64,000 nucleotides of DNA from contig CM070517.1 of assembly GCA_036346375.1 (NCBI GenBank), positions 13,619,161 to 13,683,160 of the forward strand, read 5' to 3'. Shown here in pieces: positions 44,633 through 54,739 of this stretch (the first letter of the stretch is position 1; the number at the start of each line of letters is the position of its first letter). Under the pieces are notes generated by a model. The model saw only the letters and a program-made list of their open reading frames with translations. It was not told the origin of the DNA and ran no database searches. The translations under genes were made by a program, and so were the position numbers. The DNA is from Guadua angustifolia (Eukaryota; Streptophyta; Magnoliopsida; Poales; Poaceae).

Positions 44633-46007
44633 TTATGCACCGATCCAAATGCTAGGGTAGTACCGCTTTAGATACTTTCCGTTAATTGCCTTTGGCAACA
44701 CCAACCCTTCAAGCGTTTCAAGTATATACGCGTTTCCACCTACAAGCCGATTTACTTTATATGGTCCTTCCCAGGTAGGTGACCATTTGCCGAATCGATT
44801 ATCTTTAGAACCAATCGGCAATATTGTTTTCCAAACCAAATCGGCTTCTCTGAAGGACTTCGGCATAACTTTCTTGTTATAAGTCCTTGCAACTTTTTCT
44901 TATTCTTTTAAGCCGATCTAGAGTAACTAACCTTAACTCCGCCAAATCGTCCAGATTATATAGCATCAACTCTTTATACTCATCGGCCGATAACCCGTTT
45001 TGTCTTGCCACTGTGATAGACTCAGCGTTTATTTCTATGGGCATCTGACTTCTTGACCATATACCAACCGATATGGTGACAATTTAGTCGATCCGTGAAA
45101 TGATAGCCGATAAGCCCATAGAGACTCGATAGTGTAGTATGCCAAGTTCGAGGCTTTTCATCAATTTTCCTTTTCATCAACTTGATCAAAGTCTTATTAG
45201 GCGACTCGACATCCGTGCTTTGAGCATAATATGGTGATGAGTTAAGCAATCGATGCCCAAGCTTTCTGCAAATTCCTTAAAATCGTTGGACATGAACACA
45301 GTTCCTTGATCGGTTGTGATAGTCTGGGGAATACCGAATCGATGGATAATGTGTTCATTAACAAAGCCTTTAGCTTCTATCTTGGTGACTTTTTTAAGCG
45401 GAACAACCCGACCCATTTCAAAAATAGTGCATTCTGCGAGGATAAACTTATGGCCTTTGCTTGATGTCGAATATTTGACCGATTATGTCTATACCCCATC
45501 CCTAAACGGCCATGGCTTGATAATCGGATGTAAATTCGATCTTTGGTGCAAGTTGCACATTCCCAAACTTCGACAACTTTGGCATCCTTTGTAATACTTG
45601 AAGCAATCTTCTAACATAAATCGGCCAAAAATACCCTGTTAGTCTTAAGATCCATTTCATTTTATGAGCGATTGATCTTGCTATATAAATTCGCTTCGTG
45701 AACTTCACCCATGGCTACTTTTGCTTCTTCATCGCCTAAACACCGTAGAAGCAATCCCTCCGAAGGTCCGATAGTATAATTCTCCTTCCAACACAACGTA
45801 CTTGAGCGCTTGCTGACGAATTTTTCGTGCAGTAGGCCTGGATGGGTTCATTAAGTACGCCTTTATCTCAGTCCTCCAATCGGCACTATTAATGCATAGC
45901 ACTGTTTTGTCGATTAAATCGAAGGTTTCGTATCGGCTGTATTCCTTGTAACCTGAAGCTGCCTGAGCCAAGATGTTGGCTTTATTGTTCATTTCCACAT
46001 GGCACAT
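44633..46007 (-). pseudogene. Tat-C integrase
   Basis: Read leftwards: RYETFDLIDKTVLCINSADW and LEGELYYRTFGGIA (46007-45729), a broken zinc region (45708-45502), core pieces HRFGIPQTITTDQGTVFMSN (45416-45186) and SPNKTLIKLMKRKI, and the C-terminus (44866-44633; FGKWSPTWEGPYKVNRLVGG, KYLKRYYPSIW). At least four frame breaks. Confidence 0.8.
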
Positions 46008-48320
46008 AGCGTCTGAGCGATCTTGAAATTGTTGATAATATCAAGACAATACTTTAGATATTTTGTCAACACCTCATCATTGCATCTAAATTCTCCTTAA
46101 TTTGTCACCACCACCAAAGAATGAATCACCGTAGGCTTCCACATTACTCACTCCGATGCTTTCCAATTATTGGAGTCCTTAAATAATGCTTCATACTAAA
46201 CTTGGTTATTAGAGCATCGGTCATTAAGCTGATAAGCGAACTCTGTACTATACCCTTTTGGCGAAATTAATACAACGCCTATCCCGCTCCCTTCTTGGCA
46301 AACCGACACATCAAAATATAGCTTCTAAGGAGCCACATCGACTATCCCTGCCATGGTATCATGCCCTGTAATGAAATCGGCTACGGCTTGAGCTTTAACA
46401 GCTTTAGCCGATTCATATTGCAGATCGAACTCGGTTAAGGCATAGGCCCATTTCCCAAGTCGTCCTCTCAAAATTGGCGTGGACAGGATATATTTGATGA
46501 TATCGTTTTTGCATACTATTATACAAGTCGATGCCAACATGTAATGCCTTAACTTAGTGCAGGTGAAATATAATGATAAACATAGTTTTTCTATATAGGG
46601 GTACCTGATTTCAGTTTCCAAAAGTCGTCGACTAAGATAGAATATCACGCGCTCTTTGCCATCGACTTCCTGCACCAACACGGCCCCGATAGTTTCTTTT
46701 TCGGTGACACGCATGGTTTGAAGGAATCCTTACGTGGCGCTGCCAGATCGTGGTGATGCCAAGTATTTCTTGATGTCATCAAAAGCCTTTTGTTGACGGC
46801 TCCCCATACGAAATTCTCATTATCCTTTAACTTCAAAGAATGGCGTAAAGGCTTGAATTCTACCGAAGATTTGAAATAAATCGTCTTAAATAATTGATTT
46901 GGCCGATTAGTTTTTGTAACTCGTTCTTGCATGTCGGCGCTTAGTGTCTACTATGGCCTTAACCCTCTTCTCGTTGACTTCAATACTCCTTTGATGAACC
47001 ATAAAGCCGAGAAACCGACGGTAAACCGCCCGAACGCACATTTCAAAGGGTTCATCTTTAGCCCATGGGCCCTAGTGTTTTGAATACTTTTTCTAAATCG
47101 GCTAAGTCTTTGGCGGTCATCTTTAGATTTTACCACTACATCGTCAATGTATATTTCAACAATGCGGCCGATTAGGTCATGAAAAATCAAATTCATGGCG
47201 CGTTGATAAGTGGCACTGCATTTTTAAGCCGAATGTCATCACAGTTATTCATATAGCCCTATCGCGCGGAGAACATCTCAAGGTTTGTTTTGGGGACATC
47301 GACTTCGCCATGAATATCTGGTTATATCCAGCATTCCCATCAAGAAAACTAATAATCTTATTACTCGAGGCAGCATCGATAAGCATATCGGCTATGGGCA
47401 TTGGATATTAGTCCTTGGCGTGGCTTTATTTAAATCTCGAAATCGACACATACTCGGCTTACCGTTCTTTTTCATGGCCGAAACAATGTTGGAGACCCAC
47501 TCGAAGATATCGGCAAGGCCTTATGAATTTGGCCTCTAGCAACCTTTCAATTTCTTCTTTTATCATATCATACAATTCAGGATTAAAACGTCGAGGTGGT
47601 TTGCTTATATGGTCGATAACCTGGGTTGGATAGGAGCACCGATGTTCAACTAACTGTCGGCTTAATCCGGGCATCTCATAGTACTCCCAAGCAAAACAAT
47701 CCCTGTATTCTCTAAGTATTTTAACCAACTGATTTTTGTACTCTAGATCTAAATTTGCACTTACAAAAGTTGGTCTTTTTCTATCTCCTTCTCCTATATC
47801 GACTTCTTCGAGCATATCGGCAGAAGTGAAACCTTGACCCAATTTCTCGCTTTGGAAGTCTTCAATGGCTTCACACGAACTTATCATATGCCGATAGTTT
47901 CTTGCTCTGTCTTGTAGAATTTGAATCATTTTTGACTCCATCTTCTCAAGATTTCGTTCGCCCGATCAAACGTGCCTGGCCTGACACTAATCGGCGTAAA
48001 ACTTGATTTTCCGATGCATATGAAGTCGCAGTCGTCTAGCGCTTTACCCGATATGCATTCTGCTTCTTCATGTGACCAATTTGCATCGGAACTAGCCATG
48101 GCAATGTGAGCCGATGTATCGGCTGAGACAACTTCAACTTCATCTCCGTCCCATTGTACGAGAAGTTGGTGCATTGTTGAGGGGATACAGCAATTGGCAT
48201 GTATCCAATCTCGCCCAAGAAGTACACTGTAATTCCCTTTGGCTTCGATCACAAAAAACGCGGTCGGCAAAGTTTTTCGACCGACGGTCAATTCAGAACT
48301 AACACTCCTTTGCTTCAAGG
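46008..48320 (-). pseudogene. Tat-C protease end, reverse transcriptase and RNase H
   Basis: The protease continuation (48318-47926) has YSVLLGRDWIHANCCIPS. The segment 47941-47459 has YRDCFAWEYYEMPGLSRQLV, the start of reverse transcriptase. The catalytic motif is IYIDDVVVKSKDD (47196-46951). RNase H (46714-46325) has LVQEVDGKERVIFYLSRRL and KLCLSLYFTCTKLRHYM. Breaks occur near 47460, 47200 and 46950-46720. Confidence 0.82.
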
Positions 48321-51300
48321 ATCACCAGTGAAGTCATTTAGCACCATGTTTGTCTTGATCAGTCTTCATTGGTTTTCCCTAACTTCTTGCATGTGGAGAG
48401 TGGCATTAAATTCACAGTAGCTCCCCCGTCCACAAGCATCCTTGATATCGGCTTTCCATTGATGTAACCTTTTAAATACAACGGCTTTAGATGCAGATCC
48501 GGATCTTGTGGTTTCTCAAACACTGCATCTTGTGCACCTGCACATAATTGAGCAAATGCATCTTTGGCCAACTCAGTTTTAATTCTGAATTCAGCTGGTA
48601 AGGTGAACACCATATTGATATCCATAGGAGTGCCATCTCGAATTATTGGTGACATCAAATCATCTGAGGAATCCAACTCATTATCGGATTGTTGTTTTTT
48701 CCTCCACTCCTTTGTGACTAGCTTCACAGGCCGTAATTCATTAAAAGCTTGATCTCTCTGTTTTTCTTCCTCAGCTTCTCTCATCTCTTGCGTCCTTAGG
48801 CGTTGGAGCCGTCTGCGTTGCGATCGGCTAAGTCCAGTTGGGCACCATCTAGGCTTAGGTTTGACTGGCTTGCGGATTTTACCAACCAAGTTCTCAGCAG
48901 TTTTTTCATTATCCTGGCTCAGTGCGCCCAACCTTTCTTTCATCGGCCTCTTATGCCTGGCTCGTTTTGATCCGGCGTTGGCCTAAATAGGCTCTTTTAC
49001 GACGCCTTGGCCCACTTTATGGGTAATGCTCCATGGGGCATGTTCTTGAGGATGGTAGTGCCATGGCCCTTTCCTCAAAGAAACCGCAAAGGGACATCTT
49101 TCATGAGCTCTTTCTGCGTTGTTTGGCCGATGCAGATTATTTGGCCGAAACGCATTGTTTGGCCGATACGGCTCGTTTGGTTGGCGAGACTGCTGTTTTT
49201 GCCGGTGGCTCACTCTTTCATATTTCTCAAGCAACTGCGAGAAAGTTGGCCTGGGTTTGAATGCCGGTTTTCTGGGCGGAGATCTTTCGGCTTTGTACCA
49301 CCGTCCAACTTGTAATTCCCCTTTTGGTTTTACAGTTCTTGAATTCTTCCCATCTTGATCGGCTTCAATTTGAAGTGAGCCGATCGTTATCTTCAGTGTT
49401 TCCCCTTGCGAGCTTGATTCTATGTTAACTTGTCGCGTCGCTGAGGGTCTTTCATCGGCAATTTGTTTTCCCGGGCTAATCGAACCATGTTGATTGGGAA
49501 AGGGTTGACGCCGACTTCCATTGCGGTTCTTACGCAAACTTGAGCCGCCATCTTCTATGGCCGATCAGATCTCATGGTCGAAAAATATTGCGATCATTAG
49601 TGTTATGAGAAAAGGAATGATGCCACTTACAAGATCGCCGCTTCTTGATTTCGCTTTTTGAAGGTATGGTGTGCCCTTCGTAGTCGTGTCGCTTTTTCTC
49701 GTAATAACATGTCAAATATGTGGTCGCACTTGGATACATCAAAAGCGATTTCACTTCCGACTTACTCCTAGTCGGCTTAAGCCATGAATGACAAGTGGTT
49801 TTTAGAACCTTTTATCCATTCGGCTATGTTTATGTCTGCTTCATCTTCAGAAGTTTCGCTTGAACTATACTCGACCATGTTCACTTTAGCCTTATCTTTG
49901 CCATTGTTTAACTTGAGTTTATCTTTGAATTCTTTATTCAAATATCGGCTTTCTTGTGCCGATACTCGATGAAGTAGGTGACTTAAGTCAAGAAATTCTT
50001 GTCCGCAAGTTTTTTCTTTAAGCGGGGAATCAACCCTTGAAGGCTAAATCGGCTAATTGGTTATCGGGCAATACTACCTCAAGTAGCGATTTCAGACTTC
50101 TAAATCTCCTAATGTAATCTGAAGCCGACTCACCAAATTTTTGCCGACAAAGACTCAGTATGAAATTTTAACTCTAAGCTACCAGAGAAAAAGTATTCAT
50201 GAAATCAACTTTCAAATCGCTCCAAAATGGACCGAATTTGGAGGCAGATTAGTAAACCGTGAAGGCAATCCTCGATAAAGACAACGGAAAAAGCCTAATT
50301 TTTAACCCATCGGACTGAGCCGCTTCACCACACTGAGCGATGAATCTTCCAATATGCTCTAAAGTAGTAACTGAATCATCCCCCGAAAATTTCACGAAAT
50401 TAGGAATCCTAAAGTTATGGGGATATGGCATGCGGTCAATGTAATCTGGGTATGGTTTTCTATAGCCGATTGTCCTTCCTTTGGGCTGTAAGCCAAACCG
50501 ATCTCTCAAGACTATGGAAATTTGATCACCCAATTAACATTGTTAGCGATGGAACACTAGGGTTTGGCCAATTATTTTGGGTAGTATCCTCGCCTTTAGA
50601 GTGTAAACTTCGGCTCGGTTAAACTTCTAACCGATGGATACCGTTGTTGCCATGATTCGTATCCATCGGCTCTAGCAAACAGTAATAACCTCGGGTAATG
50701 GAACAAACGGCTCTGTGTACGTAACTACTTTATATGGAGCCGGATTTCTAACTTGGGTTAGTCCTTGAGGTTTATAATTTCCATTTAATTCAATCGGTGA
50801 GAAGTCGATCGGGCGTAGTGAGTCCCCGACGATGGATCCAACTTTGCAAAGATCGAGATATGCATGAATATGAGTATCTGGACTCGGGCGGGGATTTGGT
50901 GGAGCCAACACGGTGGCTGGGTCGGCATTAGCGAGGGTGCTGGTGCCGACGCTTTGACCGTGTTGGTGTTTGGAGCCACGTATATACAAGGTATGTTGGG
51001 AGGATCGCAATGGGTCCATCAATCCCGGACGAGCCAACTCTTGTGCAATCGTTTTCGCTATTCTCTATCATCGGCTTCAAGGTCGTGACCAAAACCGATG
51101 ATTGATTGATTAATGCATGATGCACAGATTGTTCAATCATAGCAGATAACTCAGCTTGAGCTGGCATGTATCGGCTTACCGGAGTTGATGTGACGCCAGC
51201 TTCGCCAAGTGAATTCAGTGTTGGAAGTGCCGTCTTCTGCGTGACCCCCCGTCGGGTCTTTTGATAACAACCCAACATTAATTCCTCTAAGGCAGCCTTT

Positions 51301-51344
51301 CGATCTTCAATCTCCTTGCGCTGCTCCGGAGTTAAATCGTCCAA
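48321..51344 (-). pseudogene. Tat-C gag and protease start
   Basis: Gag begins MDDLTPEQRKEIEDRKAAL at 51344. The core is at 50533-50249 (RKPYPDYIDRMPYPHNFRIP, FSGDDSVTTLEHIGRFIAQC). A basic, glutamine-rich region (49537-48983) carries the short repeat RPNN three times within about 18 residues. The retropepsin motif MLVDGGATVNLMPL is near 48440. Many frame breaks exist between 50250 and 49540. Confidence 0.78.
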
Positions 51345-51419
51345 AGTGGGGACGATTATGGCTTTTGTTTACGTCGGATGGTGCGATAGATTTACTGCGA
51401 TCATCTTGTCGATCGGGTC

Positions 51420-51438
51420 CCACCGCGTGCCAAAAATG
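51420..51438 (-). other. Tat-C candidate primer binding site
   Basis: The minus strand directly after the LTR reads CATTTTTGGCACGCGGTGG. A TGGCACGCGGTGGG site is plausible, but I do not assign the tRNA. Confidence 0.45.
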
Positions 51439-52080
51439 TGTTGGCACCAAAATGTGAAGAGGGTTCTGGCCCACAACACACTAGACTTAACGCCGGTTCT
51501 CATTGCGCGTGAAGCGTACAATCGATTTGACCACGCAATCGATAAGGGAGGTAATGTGAAATTGATCAAGCCGATCTTTGAAGCGAATCGGCTAAGAATC
51601 AAGAATCGACCAGAAGCCGATTAGAAAGGTAACTAGACTAGTCGATTAAGACTAATCGAGGTAAAAGGTAGATTGATTCGAAAAGGCGATGCGCAACAAG
51701 ACGTAACAAATCAAACCCGAAAAAGCCAATGACGATCAAACAATCGGTGATGCGAACTTTATTTGATCGATGTCGACTTACAAAGGAAAGATTACAATGC
51801 TAAAAGACTAAGAACTACGGAAAGTAAAAACCGGTAGATGTGTTGATTGTTGTGTCCCTTCTTCAGCGACCCCAACAGCGCCTTTATATACCCGCTAGCC
51901 GATCAGAATCCTGATCCAACACGACGATGCAATCCGAATCGGCTTCGTAGTTTCCTATTTAGACTCTGTTTCCAAATATTGTCCGTATATTATCCAAATC
52001 CTTTTGAAGCGCTCCGTGTTGTATCCAAACTTATCTTTTCTGCCGATCCTTCACGTAGTTTGCAAAAAATGGTGCAAACA
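51439..52080 (-). mobile_element. Tat-C 5' LTR (right)
   Basis: 642 bp, same ends as the left copy, followed by the target duplication GAGGC at 52081-52085. Confidence 0.9.
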
Positions 52081-53664
52081 GAGGCACTCATCCACGGGCT
52101 CCGTATCGCCATATCGCTCGGTATCCGATGATTGACAATTCACGAAGATTCCTAGCTGGTGATTAATCAAGTGCAGAAGGACTGGTTCTGCGTCGGCGAT
52201 AATATGGCGGCATATTGCCAGGAAGTGTGCAAACTGGAGAGCAACTTCGATGGGCTGGAGCTTATCCACGTGCTTAGTCGAGACAATGAGGAAGCAGATG
52301 AGCTTGCAAGATTAGGCTCCAGTCGGGCGACAGTCCCGGCTGGCGTATTTGTCAAAGAGCTCCACAAACCCACGATAAGCCGACAGTAGGAATTGTGCAA
52401 GCCAGAGGAAAAACTGGGTGAGGCGAAAGTTTTGGTCATCAACCTAGCTAGACAACTCCGTTTTTGAATTATCTATTGAATGACGAGCTCCCCGAAGATC
52501 AAGTGCAAGCAGAGTGCGTTACGCGCCGAAGCAAAAGCTACATGGTGGTTGGTGAGGAACTATTTTAGAAGAGTGCCTCCAGAGTCTTAAGGCGCTGTAT
52601 ATCAGAGCAAGAAGGGAGGAATCTTCTCAGAGAAATCCACTCGGGAATTTGCAGGCATCATGCAGCATCAAGCACCCTAGTAGGCAAGACTTATCATCAA
52701 GGCTTGTTCTAGCCGACTGTTGTATCAGATGCAGAAGACATCGTTCGCACCTGTGAAGGTTGTCAGTTCTTCACTCGGTAGATACACGTACCAACGCAGG
52801 AATTGCAGACTATCCCGATCACCTGGCCATTTGCGGTTTGGGGGCTCGATATGGTTGGACCCCTGAAGAAGGCCTAGGGCGGTTTCACTCATCTCTTCAT
52901 CGCCATCGACAAATTATCGAAGTGGATTGAGGCTAAGCCCGTCACCACGATCACGGCAGCCAAGGCCAAAGAATTCTTTCAGGAAATTATGGTCAGATTT
53001 GGTGTACCAAATAGAATTATCACTGATAATGGCACGCAGTTCTGGGGCAAAGAGTTTCAAGATTGGTGCGACGAACTCGGCATCAAAATCTGCTTTGCTT
53101 TTGTGGGGCATCCCCGGAGTAATGGGCAGGTTGAGCAAGCCAATGGCATGGTGTTGCAAGGGCTAAAAGCAAGGATCTTCGATCGTCTTAAGCCAAACGC
53201 TGTGCGATGGGCAAAAGAATTGCCTTCGGTACTCTAGGGGCTGAGAACTACCCCTAGCAGGGCTACCGGGCAGTCACCCTTTTTCCTGGTCTATGGTTCA
53301 GAAGCAGTCTTGCTGATCGAGTTGGCATTTGGAACCCTGCGGGTTCGGAGCTACAAGGAAGCCGAGTTGGATGGAAGATCTCAACCGATTGGAGGAAGCC
53401 AGGGACATCACAGCAATCCAATCAGCCAGGTATCTCCAGGGTCTGCGTCGCTATCACAATCGGAATGTTCAAGGTCGCGCTTTCTCCAAAGGAGACCTAG
53501 TCCTAAGGAGTCGGAAAAGCGAGCATAAGCTCTCCCCAAGCTAGGAAGGCCCCTACATTGTCGATAAGGTGATGCGCCCGGGGGCTTACAGACTCAAGCG
53601 TGAAGACGGCGTGGTTATTGGCAATACATAGAACATAGAGCAGCTACGTCGCTTTTACTCTTGA
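52081..53664 (+). pseudogene. Tat-B RNase H end and integrase
   Basis: It continues the RNase H after Tat-C: LIHGLRIAISLGIR, VQKDWFCVGDNMAAYCQEV, SRDNEEADELARLG. The integrase zinc region lies at 52630-52770 and the core has IITDNGTQFWGKEFQDWCDE and GHPRSNGQVEQANGMVLQG. The frame ends QLRRFYS at 53664. In-frame stops: TGA 52129, and TAG at 52153, 52387, 52566, 52710, 52779, 53235 and 53542. Where Tat-A is readable at the same codon it mostly has Gln or Trp. Confidence 0.85.
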
Positions 53665-54110
53665 ATTTTGTACATTAATCATGATTATTATGAATAAAGT
53701 TTTTTCTTGACTTGCTACTCAATTGATACTCAATTAAGCAGTAAGACAGGGGCTACACCTAATAGTGTTGCGCATGCGCAACCCTTCTTATGAGTCATTT
53801 TTTACTTCTCCTTCCTAACGATTGCGATTGAGCCCGAGTGCGCCAACCTCAAGTACTGAAACTCTGACCCCGTGAATGGCGAACCCTAGTCACTCAAAAC
53901 GCATGCCTGGGAGAAAGAGCCATGAGCCGACTCTCGACGTCTAGGGGCTAGACTAGTTGGGCAGAGTGCTTAAACGAAAGAGGATAAAACCACTCGGGCA
54001 AAATCAAAGATCAGTAGGGGAGAAAGAGTAAACGATATTGAAATTTCATAAAATCAAACATTAGGTCCAAATATATTATTACATTGCATAAATTTTACAG
54101 GCAGCTAAAC
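53665..54110. other. Convergence zone of Tat-B with palindrome
   Basis: The segment between the ends of pol and of antisense gene 2 has one copy of the unit seen twice in Tat-A: CTCAATTGATACTCAATTAAGC, then AGGGGCTACACCTAATAG, then the perfect palindrome GTTGCGCATGCGCAAC (53767-53782). No gene is seen. Confidence 0.75.
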
Positions 54111-54404
54111 CTAAGTGCAGCGCGCGCGGCCTACTACTTCGATGAGGGCATCCCTCACCTCGACAAGCTGCGGGACGACCTCGATCAGCACATCGACGTC
54201 GGCGGTGTCGTGGGCAGCGGCCTCCTGTTCCGCGAGCTCAGTCAAGGCAAGCTCGTAGTCAGCACAAAGCTCGGCAAGGAAGGCCTCCTCATCATTAGGC
54301 GTTGGTGGCGCCTCGTCTTCAAAGTCAAAAACCAACTCCTCTGCCGAAGGAGGAGATGGCGGGACCTCATCGGCCAACGAAGAAGAGCGAGACGAGGAAG
54401 CCAT
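54111..54404 (-). CDS. Antisense gene 2 of Tat-B: 97-codon acidic protein of unknown function
   Basis: The ATG is at 54404 and TAG at 54111. The length is identical to the Tat-A homologue (97 codons) with no internal stop or frameshift. N-terminus MASSSRSSSLADEVPPSPPS, then FDFEDEAPPTPNDEEAFLAE, then a helical part with DVLIEVVPQLVEVRDALIEV ending in basic residues. The frame is open further upstream, but this ATG is chosen because it matches the start of the Tat-A gene. A TATA-like GGTATATAAGG stands about 85 bp upstream (minus strand, near 54488-54498). Function unknown. Confidence 0.7.
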   Translation of the reverse strand: MASSSRSSSLADEVPPSPPSAEELVFDFEDEAPPTPNDEEAFLAELCADYELALTELAEQEAAAHDTADVDVLIEVVPQLVEVRDALIEVVGRARCT

Positions 54405-54739
54405 CGAAGGTTTGCAGAAGAGGTCGAAGGCTGCCGGGCAGATGAAGATTGGGAAATGAATGATCGCTCTCATAGCGGTGACATCCTTATATACCCGGAG
54501 TGCAGAAGTCGAATAGCTTCGAATAAATGCTAGCGCGGGAAGCTGAAGCAATTCCGTGTTAGCATAAGAAGCTGAACTGAATGTGAATGAGTACACAAGC
54601 ATTAATTCGAAGATCTCTTGGGAAACAACAAAGCCATTATGGTTAGGAGTTAATTCTAGGAGACAAGAGTTAATTTCGGATGATAAGGGTGGAGTAATTA
54701 CAACTAAAATTCCACACATACATCACGCAAAACTCAAAT

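Larger units (their letters stand above)
40544..52080 (-). mobile_element. Ty3/gypsy element Tat-C, complete, with an antisense plant-mobile-domain-like gene
   Basis: The LTRs are 40544-41186 and 51439-52080, with ends TGTTGGCACC/GGTGCAAACA. A perfect target duplication GAGGC (40539-40543 and 52081-52085) flanks the element. Gag-pol is on the minus strand (51344 to 44633). A plus-strand gene (41535-44484) lies between pol and the 3' LTR. Domain order and antisense gene place it in the Tat lineage, but it is not closely related to Tat-A and Tat-B. Confidence 0.9.
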
